Shown here in pieces: positions 41,778 to 49,842 of a stretch of 64,000 bases of DNA; position 1 is the stretch's first letter; each line of letters opens with the position of its first letter. The DNA comes from Buttiauxella agrestis ATCC 33320. GTDB taxonomy: Bacteria > Pseudomonadota > Gammaproteobacteria > Enterobacterales > Enterobacteriaceae. The DNA lies in NCBI GenBank assembly GCA_024169445.1, contig JALKFA010000001.1:3410001-3474000 (forward strand), read 5' to 3'. The position numbers and the translations under genes were made by a program. Below the pieces are notes generated by a model, which did no database searches, was not told the DNA's origin, and saw nothing but the letters and a program-made list of their open reading frames with translations.

Positions 41778-42182
41778 GTTCGTTTGCCTTTAGACATTTT
41801 AAGGAAGTATAAGCAGCTATTGGCGCTATACCTAAGTTCGATCTGTGATGGAATCGTATTCTATTTTGCGCATCCGTATGCGGTGTTAATGCCGCATTTG
41901 AGACGATACTTAGGGTATTGTATGGTTAATTTGCTTTCCTGGTGGTTGATCACACTATCAAATCACGAGCATGACATTTTTATGTTTGCCCGGGGGGGGG
42001 GCGTAGGTCGGATAAGCTTAAGCGTCATCCGACAAATCTAAAATATAAGAAAATAATATGAAGTTATCTATTTGCACCTTTCTGGATAATTAACTTAATT
42101 CTTCGCTCTATAAGGGTGCGGAAAATGAATGCTGCGTGCTTAATAATATTTAAACCTGTTGATTTTCAGTGCTGTAAATACC
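41778..42182. other. Long intergenic region upstream of dtpB and the urea operon
   Basis: No gene is supported here; an 85-codon ORF on the plus strand lacks a ribosome-binding site and runs through a REP. The region holds the dtpB upstream sequence, a run of ten G at 41992-42001, and a REP palindrome at 42003-42034 (TAGGTCGGATAAGC with GCGTCATCCGAC). Further right are two half-sites resembling NtrC boxes, TTTGCACC at 42071-42078 and GGGTGCG at 42114-42120, some 65-110 bases before the sigma-54 promoter. The NtrC reading is tentative. Confidence 0.6.
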
Positions 42183-42198
42183 TGGCACGGTAAATGCT
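42183..42198 (+). promoter_or_regulatory. Sigma-54 (-24/-12) promoter of the urea operon
   Basis: TGGCACGGTAAATGCT fits the RpoN consensus TGGCACG-N4-TTGCW, with GG at 42184-42185 and GC at 42196-42197 exactly 10 bases apart; the only mismatch is A for T before GC. A start near 42209 would give a 30-base leader to the allophanate hydrolase ATG. RpoN control suits a urea nitrogen-scavenging operon. Confidence 0.75.
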
Positions 42199-42212
42199 TT
42201 ATTCATTCCATC

Positions 42213-42222
42213 TTGTATACCA
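42213..42222. promoter_or_regulatory. Candidate GntR operator at the urea operon start
   Basis: TTGTATACCA is centred on the palindrome GTATAC, a core common to operators of FCD-type GntR regulators. It sits just after the start site predicted from the sigma-54 promoter, where a bound repressor would block transcription. A GntR/FCD gene lies within the operon at 47765. Confidence 0.5.
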
Positions 42223-42238
42223 GATGGGATTCCAGTTT

Positions 42239-44035
42239 ATGTCAGTAGCAACCTTGCCTGAATGGGTCGCGAGTTACCGCCAGCACCCGCAACAGCTAGT
42301 GGCGGCATATCAGCAATTAAATGCAAATTTATCCCGTGATGATAATGCGTGGATATATATCGCCACGCAGGATGAAATTTATGCGCAATTAACCACAATT
42401 TTTCAGGCAATTAATTCTGGTGAAAAGCAAGTAGCAGATTTTCCATTATTAGGCGTTCCTTTTGCGGCGAAAGATAATATTAATGTTGCCGGAATGCCCA
42501 CCAGCGCGGCGTGCCCGGCATTTACTTACACCCCTGAAAAAGATGCGACGGTGATAGCCCGCCTGAAAGCGGCCGGGGCGATTGTGGTCGGTAAAACCAA
42601 CCTCGACCAGTTTGCCACCGGATTAGTCGGCACTCGCTCTCCGTTTGGTGCAGTAAAAAATACCTTCAACCCTGAATATGTCAGCGGGGGTTCCAGTTCG
42701 GGCTCCGCATCGGTGGTGGCTCGCGGGCTGGTGTGCTTTGCGCTGGGAACCGACACTGCCGGTTCAGGCCGCGTGCCAGCAGGTTTTAACAATATTGTTG
42801 GTCTGAAACCGACCAAAGGTTGGGTTTCTACTGCCGGTGTGGTTCCTGCGTGTCGATTGAACGACTGTGTTTCAGTGTTCGCATTAACCGTTGAAGATGC
42901 TGAAACCGTTGCAGCGATTGCTGGCGATTACGATCGGCAAGATCCTTACTCCCGCGCCAACCCGCAGACCGCTCCGGCACGTTTTAGTGAAAAACTCCGT
43001 TTTGCCATTCCCGATCGGCTTGAATTCTTTGGGGACCGTTTAAGTGAAGTGGCTTTCGCCAAAACCCTGGCGCGTTTGCAGCAGCAGGGCGCGGAACTGG
43101 TACCGATTGATTTCACGGTGTTTAACGAGTTAGCCGCTCAACTGTATAACGGCGCGTGGGTGGCCGAGCGCACCGTTGCGGTTGGCGATATTTTCAAAAA
43201 TAAGCCTGGAGCCATGGACCCAATCGTGCGCGGTATTGTGGCAAACGGCCTGAACTACACGGCTTGTGATGCCTGGCAGGCGGAATACACCCGCGCTGAA
43301 CTCTCGCGCCAAATTAACGCGCAACTCAGCGAGTTTGACGCGCTGGTGGTGCCAACGTCACCGACCATTCATACCCTCGCAGAAATGGCGCAGGAACCGG
43401 TGCGCTACAACTCGCAATTTGGCACCTACACCAACTTTACCAACCTGGCTGACCTCTGCGCGCTGGCGCTGCCGGGGGATTTCCGCGCAGACGGAATTCC
43501 TGCCGGAATCACGCTTATCGCGCCCGCATGGCATGACCAGGCGCTGAGTCACTTCGGCAAAAGCTGGCAGCAGGCGTTGGACCAGCCGCTGGGTGCGACT
43601 GAAAAAGCACTTCCTGCGACCATTACCGCAAAAATCTCGGCAAACCACGTTCGCGTTGCCGTGGTGGGCGCACATCTGCGTGGAATGCCGCTCAACCACC
43701 AGCTCACCACGCGCAATGCGGTGTTTATCGAAGAATCGCGCACCGCAGCCAATTATCGCCTTTATGCGCTGGCCAATACTCAGCCGCCAAAACCGGGCCT
43801 TGCCCGCAGTCTGGAAGGGCAGCCGATTGCCGTAGAACTATGGGATATCCCGCTGGCTAGATTCGGTGAATTTGTGGCGGAGATCCCCGCGCCGCTTGGG
43901 ATCGGTACTTTGACTCTGGAAGACGGCAGGAGCGTGAAAGGGTTTATTTGCGAACCCGCAGCACTAAGCGATGCCACGGATATTACCGCGTGGGGCGGCT
44001 GGAAAGCCTGGCTTGCCCGTCACCACAGCGCCTGA
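42239..44035 (+). CDS. atzF: Allophanate hydrolase (AtzF-like)
   Basis: 598 residues. It hydrolyses allophanate, the product of urea carboxylase, to two ammonia and two CO2. The N-terminal amidase-signature domain has the Ser-cisSer-Lys triad: the lysine in PFAAKDNINVAG, the serines in VSGGSSSGSASVVARG, and DTAGSGRVPAGFNNIVG. The C-terminal 140 residues (HVRVAVVGAHLRGMPLN, YALANTQPPKPGLARS) are the allophanate hydrolase accessory domain. The start at 42239 is chosen because homologous sequence begins there; in-frame ATGs at 42194 and 42224 are upstream. The urea carboxylase gene follows after 11 bases. Confidence 0.92.
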   Translation: MSVATLPEWVASYRQHPQQLVAAYQQLNANLSRDDNAWIYIATQDEIYAQLTTIFQAINSGEKQVADFPLLGVPFAAKDNINVAGMPTSAACPAFTYTPEKDATVIARLKAAGAIVVGKTNLDQFATGLVGTRSPFGAVKNTFNPEYVSGGSSSGSASVVARGLVCFALGTDTAGSGRVPAGFNNIVGLKPTKGWVSTAGVVPACRLNDCVSVFALTVEDAETVAAIAGDYDRQDPYSRANPQTAPARFSEKLRFAIPDRLEFFGDRLSEVAFAKTLARLQQQGAELVPIDFTVFNELAAQLYNGAWVAERTVAVGDIFKNKPGAMDPIVRGIVANGLNYTACDAWQAEYTRAELSRQINAQLSEFDALVVPTSPTIHTLAEMAQEPVRYNSQFGTYTNFTNLADLCALALPGDFRADGIPAGITLIAPAWHDQALSHFGKSWQQALDQPLGATEKALPATITAKISANHVRVAVVGAHLRGMPLNHQLTTRNAVFIEESRTAANYRLYALANTQPPKPGLARSLEGQPIAVELWDIPLARFGEFVAEIPAPLGIGTLTLEDGRSVKGFICEPAALSDATDITAWGGWKAWLARHHSA

Positions 44036-44046
44036 GGAGATGAAAA

Positions 44047-47000
44047 ATGTTTAGCTCAGTATTGATAGCCAACCGCGGTGAAATTGCTGTTCGCGCCATT
44101 AACACATTGAAAAAAATGGGGATCGCCAGCGTGGCGGTGTATTCCGAACCCGATGCCAATGCACAGCATGTGATGAATGCCGACGTCGCCATCGCGTTGG
44201 GCGGTGAGAAAGCGGCTGAAAGCTATCTTGATATCGAGAAAATCATCGCAGCAGCCAAACAAAGCGGCGCGCAGGCGATTTTCCCAGGCTACGGTTTTTT
44301 GTCCGAACGCGCGGAATTTGCCCAGGCGTGCGCTGAAAACGGCCTCGTTTTTATCGGCCCCACCGCTGAACAAATCCGTGACTTTGGGCTGAAGCATTGC
44401 GCTCGCGACCTGGCGTTTAAAGCTGATGTACCAATGACGCCGGGAACCGGTTTGCTGTTAACGCTGAAAGAAGCGCAACTGGCGGCAGCTGAAATTGGTT
44501 ACCCGGTAATGCTGAAAACTACCGCTGGTGGTGGTGGCATTGGCCTGACACGTTGTGAAGATGAAGCGAGCCTGGTTGACGCCTGGTCGAGCGTGAAACG
44601 CATGGGTCAGCAGTTTTTCAGCGACGATGGCGTGTTTATCGAGCGTTTTGTCGACCGGGCGCGCCATCTTGAAGTACAAATTTTTGGCGACGGCAAAGGC
44701 AAAGTGGTGGCGCTGGGCGAGCGTGATTGTTCATTGCAACGCCGTAATCAGAAAGTGGTGGAAGAAACCCCTGCGCCAAATCTGCCGCAAGCCACACGTG
44801 AAGCCATTCACGCCGCCGCCGTGGCACTAGGCGAATCGGTGAATTACCGCAGCGCAGGCACCGTGGAGTTTATCTACGATGCTGCCCGCGATGCGTTTTA
44901 CTTCCTCGAAGTGAATACCCGTTTGCAGGTAGAGCACCCGGTTACCGAAATGGTCACCGGTCTGGATCTTATCGAATGCATGATTAACGTCGCCGCAGGC
45001 ATCACTCTTGACTGGCAGCGTTTAGCGCAACCGCCGAAAGGGGCATCCATCGAGGTGCGCATTTACGCCGAAGATGCGTTGAAAAACTTCCAGCCAAGCC
45101 CTGGCGTGCTGACCGACGTTTTCTTCCCCGAAAATGTGCGCGTCGATGGTTGGGTGAGTACGGGCAGCGAAGTGAGCGCGTTTTACGATCCGATGATCGC
45201 CAAAGTGATCGTTTATGGTGACGATCGTCAGCAGGCGTTAAGTAAACTGAACACCGCGCTTGCCGCCACGCGTTTACACGGTATCGCCACCAACCTTGAT
45301 TACCTGCGCCAAATAGTGCAACTGGCTGAATTTAAAGCCGGAATGATGTGGACGCGTTTGCTTGATGGTGTGGAATACCAGGCGCATGCGATTGAAGTGC
45401 TGGAGCCGGGCACCTGGAGCAGCGTGCAGGACAGCCCCGGCCGACTGGGTTACTGGGACATTGGCGTGCCGCCATCGGGGCCAATGGACGATTTTGCGTT
45501 TCGCCTCGCAAACCGCATTGTCGGCAACCATCCGTCAGCCGCAGGTCTTGAATTTACCCTGCAAGGGCCAACGCTGCGTTTCCACAGTGCGGCGACCATT
45601 GCCTTAACGGGCGCGGATTGCCCGGCAACGCTCGACGATGAAGCGGTTCCTTACTGGCAGCCAGTGATTGTGAAAGCAGGGCAAACGCTAAAGCTGGGGC
45701 GTGCGACTTCGGGTTGCCGCACCTATCTGGCGGTGCGTAACGGAATTGATGTGCCGGTGTATCTCGGTAGCCGCTCAACGTTTGCCCTTGGGCAGTTCGG
45801 CGGCCACGCCGGGCGCACCTTGCGAGTGGCGGATGTGCTGGCGATTTCCCAGCCTTGCTTACCAGCCTGCACCACGCCTGCGCCGATTTCACTGCCGCAA
45901 ACGCCGGAACCGGCGGTGATTCCGCAGTACAGCGATTTGTGGGAAATCGGTGTGTTGTACGGGCCACACGGTGCACCTGATTTCTTCACGCCGGAGTCGA
46001 TGCAAACGTTCTTTGAGTCCGAATGGCAGGTTCACTACAACTCCAACCGCCTTGGCGTGCGATTAGTTGGCCCGAAACCGCAGTGGACGCGAGCTGACGG
46101 TGGCGAAGCGGGGCTGCATCCTTCCAACGTTCACGACTGTGAATACGCGATTGGCGCGGTGAATTTTACCGGAGACTTCCCGGTGATTTTGACGCGCGAC
46201 GGCCCAAGCCTTGGTGGGTTTGTTTGCCCGGTAACCATCGCCAAAGCGGAACTGTGGAAAGTCGGGCAGGTGAAGCCTGGCGACCGTATTCGCTTCCACG
46301 CCATTACCTTTGAACATGCTCAGTCGCTGGAAATCGCCCAGGACGTGGCGGTCACTAATTTGCTGCACGTGTTGAACCTACCGGATTTGCACCCGTCGAT
46401 CACCCCAACTACCACTTCAAGTGCGGCAATTCTCGCAGAACTGGCGGCGCAGGGTGATTTACCGGCGGTGGTTTACCGCCAGGCAGGTGACAACTATGTG
46501 CTGATCGAATACGGCGACAACGTGCTGGATTTGGCGCTGCGCCTGCGTATTTATCTGCTGATGAAAGCCATCAATCAGGTCGGGGTTTCCGGCATTGAAG
46601 AGCTTTCGCCGGGCGTGCGTTCGCTGCAAGTGCGTTACGACAGCCAGCATATTTCCCAGTCGCAATTGCTCACTTTGCTGCTTGGCCTGGAAAAACAGCT
46701 CGGCGATGTCACGAAACTTAAAATCCCGTCGCGCATTGTGCATTTGCCGATGGCCTTTGAAGACAGCGCAACCCTTGCCGCCGTTGAGCGTTACAAAGAA
46801 ACCGTGCGCGCCGATGCGCCATGGCTGCCCAATAACGTTGATTTTATTCAGCGCACCAATGGGCTGGCGCACCGCGACGAGGTTCGGGAGATCATCTTTA
46901 ACGCCAGTTATTTGATTCTGGGTTTGGGAGATGTGTATCTCGGCGCACCGTGCGCAGTGCCGCTCGACCCGCGCCACCGCTTGCTCAGTTCGAAATATAA

Positions 47001-47667
47001 CCCAGCGCGCACCTGGACTGCCGAAGGCACCGTCGGGATTGGCGGCATGTATATGTGCATCTACGGCATGGATTCACCCGGTGGATACCAACTGGTGGGG
47101 CGCACGCTGCCGATCTGGAATAAATTCCTTAAAAACGAACAGTTTGGCGACGAACCATGGCTGCTGAAATTCTTCGACCAGGTGCGTTTTTATCCGGTAA
47201 CGGAAGATGAGTTGACCGAGTTCCGCAGCGCTTTCCGTGAAGGACGCGCGCAGGTGCGTGTTGAAGAAGTCGAGTTTGATTTTGCCGCTTACACCACGTT
47301 CCTTGCCGACAACGCCGATGACATTGCTGATTTCCGCCAGCACCAACAACTGGCATTTAACTGCGAAGTGGCGAACTGGAAAGAGCAAGAAAGTGCTGCC
47401 ATTGAGATCGCGATGCAGGCGGAGCCGCTGGATATTGAAGACCAGGAAGGCCATCTGGTGAGTGCCGATTTGAACGGCAATATCTGGAAAATCCTCGTGG
47501 AACCTGGGCAAACGGTGAAGCAGGGTGAGCCGTTGATTGTGGTGGAAGCCATGAAGATGGAACTGATGGTGGCCGCACCATGTGATGGCACGGTCTTGCG
47601 AATCAGTTGCCAGCAAGGGCATCCGGTTGGGCCGGGCGATGCGTTGTTATGGCTGGATGCGGTGTGA
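44047..47667 (+). CDS. Urea carboxylase (biotin-dependent)
   Basis: 1206 residues. It carboxylates urea to allophanate using ATP, bicarbonate and biotin. Residues 1-450 are biotin carboxylase (LIANRGEIAVRAI, TAGGGGIGLTRC, FLEVNTRLQVEHPVTEM). About 455-790 form a KipA/AHS2 domain (WSSVQDSPGRLGYWDIGVPP) and about 800-1060 a KipI/AHS1 domain. The C-terminal biotinyl domain has the biotin lysine K1170 in VVEAMKMELM. All parts are present without frameshift. With the upstream hydrolase it forms the two-protein urea amidolyase pathway, an alternative to nickel urease. Confidence 0.95.
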   Translation: MFSSVLIANRGEIAVRAINTLKKMGIASVAVYSEPDANAQHVMNADVAIALGGEKAAESYLDIEKIIAAAKQSGAQAIFPGYGFLSERAEFAQACAENGLVFIGPTAEQIRDFGLKHCARDLAFKADVPMTPGTGLLLTLKEAQLAAAEIGYPVMLKTTAGGGGIGLTRCEDEASLVDAWSSVKRMGQQFFSDDGVFIERFVDRARHLEVQIFGDGKGKVVALGERDCSLQRRNQKVVEETPAPNLPQATREAIHAAAVALGESVNYRSAGTVEFIYDAARDAFYFLEVNTRLQVEHPVTEMVTGLDLIECMINVAAGITLDWQRLAQPPKGASIEVRIYAEDALKNFQPSPGVLTDVFFPENVRVDGWVSTGSEVSAFYDPMIAKVIVYGDDRQQALSKLNTALAATRLHGIATNLDYLRQIVQLAEFKAGMMWTRLLDGVEYQAHAIEVLEPGTWSSVQDSPGRLGYWDIGVPPSGPMDDFAFRLANRIVGNHPSAAGLEFTLQGPTLRFHSAATIALTGADCPATLDDEAVPYWQPVIVKAGQTLKLGRATSGCRTYLAVRNGIDVPVYLGSRSTFALGQFGGHAGRTLRVADVLAISQPCLPACTTPAPISLPQTPEPAVIPQYSDLWEIGVLYGPHGAPDFFTPESMQTFFESEWQVHYNSNRLGVRLVGPKPQWTRADGGEAGLHPSNVHDCEYAIGAVNFTGDFPVILTRDGPSLGGFVCPVTIAKAELWKVGQVKPGDRIRFHAITFEHAQSLEIAQDVAVTNLLHVLNLPDLHPSITPTTTSSAAILAELAAQGDLPAVVYRQAGDNYVLIEYGDNVLDLALRLRIYLLMKAINQVGVSGIEELSPGVRSLQVRYDSQHISQSQLLTLLLGLEKQLGDVTKLKIPSRIVHLPMAFEDSATLAAVERYKETVRADAPWLPNNVDFIQRTNGLAHRDEVREIIFNASYLILGLGDVYLGAPCAVPLDPRHRLLSSKYNPARTWTAEGTVGIGGMYMCIYGMDSPGGYQLVGRTLPIWNKFLKNEQFGDEPWLLKFFDQVRFYPVTEDELTEFRSAFREGRAQVRVEEVEFDFAAYTTFLADNADDIADFRQHQQLAFNCEVANWKEQESAAIEIAMQAEPLDIEDQEGHLVSADLNGNIWKILVEPGQTVKQGEPLIVVEAMKMELMVAAPCDGTVLRISCQQGHPVGPGDALLWLDAV

Positions 47668-47682
47668 TGTTTGGTAACGGAC

Positions 47683-47764
47683 GCCCTCATCCCGACCTTC
47701 TCCCCCAGGAGAAGGAGAAAACCGGACAATCCCCTCTCCCGTGGGAGAGGGTTAGGGTGAGGGC
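47683..47764. repeat. Dispersed GC-rich repeat overlapping the GntR ribosome-binding site
   Basis: The segment holds inverted copies of a repeat common in enterobacterial intergenic DNA: GCCCTCATCCCGACCTTCTC on the left, and CCCCTCTCCC with GGGAGAGGGTTAGGGTGAGG on the right. The right end, GGTGAGGGC, directly abuts the GntR ATG and supplies its ribosome-binding site. Confidence 0.7.
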
Positions 47765-48442
47765 ATGAAAAAACCAGAAGGCATTGCCGAGCGCATCTAC
47801 CGCTTACTGAAACAGGAAATTTTTGATTTCCAGTTACTGCCAGGCGACCGATTCAGCGAAAACGACATCGCAGTGCGCATGGCGGCGAGCCGCACACCGG
47901 TGCGCCAGGCGCTGTATGCACTGGAACAAGAAGGCTATGTCGAAGTGCAGCCGCGTAGCGGTTGGCAGATCAAAGCGGTGGATTTCGATCATCTGGAATC
48001 ACTCTACGATCTGCGCATTGTGCTGGAACTGGAAGCCGTAAAACGGCTATGTGCGCTGCCTGCAGAAGTACGCTCGCGGCCGTTACAGGCGCTAAAGCAG
48101 TTCTGGATTGATGCACCGCAATTGCCAGACGGCGCGGAAGTCGCCAGCCACGATGAAGTTTTCCCCATGACGCTGGTCGAAGCGGCAGGGAACCCGGAAA
48201 TGGCGCGAGTTCACCGTGAAATCACCGAAAAAATTCGTATTGTGCGGCGGCTGGATTTCACCAAACGCCCCCGCGTCAGTGCCACGTATCTCGAGCATGG
48301 GCAGATTTTGCTCGCCATTTTGAACCGTCAACTTCAGGAGGCGCAGACCCGCTTACACGACCATATAGCCGCAAGTCAGAAAGAGGTTCGTCAAATTACT
48401 CTCCATATGCTTCATCAGGCGAAGCATGGGGTTATTTCTTAA
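47765..48442 (+). CDS. GntR-family regulator with FCD effector domain
   Basis: 225 residues. An N-terminal winged helix (IAERIYRLLKQEIFDFQLLP, then FSENDIAVRMAASRTPVRQA) is followed by a helical FCD domain with metal/ligand histidine positions near HDEVFPMTLVEAAGN and LEHGQILLAILNR. It lies between urea carboxylase and urtA, so it is probably the local regulator of urea uptake and breakdown. A GTATAC palindrome at the operon start is a candidate operator. Confidence 0.9.
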   Translation: MKKPEGIAERIYRLLKQEIFDFQLLPGDRFSENDIAVRMAASRTPVRQALYALEQEGYVEVQPRSGWQIKAVDFDHLESLYDLRIVLELEAVKRLCALPAEVRSRPLQALKQFWIDAPQLPDGAEVASHDEVFPMTLVEAAGNPEMARVHREITEKIRIVRRLDFTKRPRVSATYLEHGQILLAILNRQLQEAQTRLHDHIAASQKEVRQITLHMLHQAKHGVIS

Positions 48443-48467
48443 TAATACGTTTGGGAGTACACACACT

Positions 48468-49739
48468 ATGCAACGTCGCACCTTCATTAAAGCTTTCGCG
48501 CTCTCCGCGTCTGTTGTCAGCATGGGGCTGGCCTTCAGCGCACAAGCGGCTGACACCATCAAAGTGGGCATCATGCACTCGCTGTCCGGCACTATGGCGA
48601 TTTCTGAAACGCCGCTCAAAGATGTGGCGCTGATGACTATCGCCGACATTAACGCCAAAGGCGGCGTGCTGGGCAAACAGCTCGAACCAGTGGTGGTTGA
48701 CCCGGCGTCAAACTGGCCGCTGTTCGCTGAAAAAGCACGCCAGTTATTAAGTCAGGATAAAGCGGCGGTGGTGTTTGGCTGCTGGACGTCGGTCTCGCGC
48801 AAATCGGTATTGCCGGTGTTTGAGGAGCTGAACGGGCTGCTGTTCTACCCGGTGCAGTACGAAGGTGAAGAGATGTCGCCAAACGTGTTTTATACCGGTG
48901 CGGCACCAAACCAGCAGGCGATCCCGGCGGTGGAATACCTGATGAGCGAAGACGGTGGGGCGGCGAAACGCTACTTCCTGCTGGGTACGGATTACGTTTA
49001 CCCGCGCACCACCAACAAGATTCTGCGCGCGTTCCTGCATTCCAAAGGCGTGCAGGATAAAGACATTGAAGAGGTGTATACGCCGTTTGGTTACAGCGAT
49101 TACCAGACCATTGTTGCCAATATCAAGAAATTCTCGGCGGGCGGCAAAACCGCGGTTATCTCCACCATTAACGGCGACTCCAACGTACCGTTCTACAAAG
49201 AACTCGCCAATCAGGGCCTGAAAGCGACCGATGTTCCGGTGGTGGCGTTCTCGGTCGGCGAAGAAGAGCTGCGCGGTATCGACACCAAACCGTTGGTCGG
49301 CAACCTGGCGGCATGGAACTACTTCGAATCGGTGGATAACCCAACCAACAAAGCGTTTGTCGCCGAATGGAAAGCCTATGCCAAAGCCCACAAGCTGCCG
49401 AATGCCGACACGGTCGTGACCAACGACCCGATGGAAGCGACCTACGTCGGCATCCATATGTGGGCGCAAGCGGTGGAAAAAGCCGGAAGCACGGATGTGG
49501 ATAAAGTTCGTGAGGCGATGGCAGGGCAAACATACAAAGCGCCGTCTGGCTTTACGCTCACCATGGACGCCACCAACCACCATCTGCATAAGCCAGTGAT
49601 GATTGGCGAAATTGAAGGCAACGGCCAGTTCAACGTGGTGTGGCAGACCGATGCACCGGTACGCGCCCAGCCGTGGAGCCCGTTCATTGCCGGTAACGAC
49701 AAGAAGTCTGACGAGCCTGTGAAAATGGCGAACAACTAA
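48468..49739 (+). CDS. urtA: Urea ABC transporter substrate-binding protein UrtA
   Basis: 423 residues, family of amide/urea-binding proteins related to FmdD and LivJ. The N-terminus MQRRTFIKAFALSASVVSMG has a twin-arginine motif (RRTFIK) before a hydrophobic stretch and an AQA cleavage site, so export by the Tat system is likely. The mature part shows VGIMHSLSGTMAISETPLKD and LFYPVQYEGEEMSPNVFYTG, typical for urea binders. The start is at 48468 because the signal peptide begins there and GGGAG lies upstream. It follows gntR by 25 bases. Confidence 0.92.
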   Translation: MQRRTFIKAFALSASVVSMGLAFSAQAADTIKVGIMHSLSGTMAISETPLKDVALMTIADINAKGGVLGKQLEPVVVDPASNWPLFAEKARQLLSQDKAAVVFGCWTSVSRKSVLPVFEELNGLLFYPVQYEGEEMSPNVFYTGAAPNQQAIPAVEYLMSEDGGAAKRYFLLGTDYVYPRTTNKILRAFLHSKGVQDKDIEEVYTPFGYSDYQTIVANIKKFSAGGKTAVISTINGDSNVPFYKELANQGLKATDVPVVAFSVGEEELRGIDTKPLVGNLAAWNYFESVDNPTNKAFVAEWKAYAKAHKLPNADTVVTNDPMEATYVGIHMWAQAVEKAGSTDVDKVREAMAGQTYKAPSGFTLTMDATNHHLHKPVMIGEIEGNGQFNVVWQTDAPVRAQPWSPFIAGNDKKSDEPVKMANN

Positions 49740-49750
49740 AGCAAAACCAG

Positions 49751-49823
49751 TGTCGGGTGACGCTAACGCTTACCCGACCTACAAATGCCTTTGTAGGGTG
49801 GATAAGCGCAGCGTCATCCACCA
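49751..49823. repeat. REP/BIME pair between urtA and urtB
   Basis: TGTCGGGTGACGCTAACGC with TTACCCGACC, then TTGTAGGGTGGATAAGC with GCGTCATCCACC. It lies inside the operon and may stabilise the upstream urtA mRNA, giving more binding protein than permease. Confidence 0.8.
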
Positions 49824-49842
49824 TAAACTCCAGGAGATGCCC

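Noticed and set aside
41784-42041. 85-codon ORF upstream of dtpB
   Set aside because: No ribosome-binding site, no known domain, runs through the G-tract and a REP palindrome, and lies in a promoter region.
44056-47729. Several long minus-strand frames opposite urea carboxylase
   Set aside because: All lie inside a gene with continuous biotin-carboxylase to biotinyl domain order; they reflect GC-rich codon structure only.
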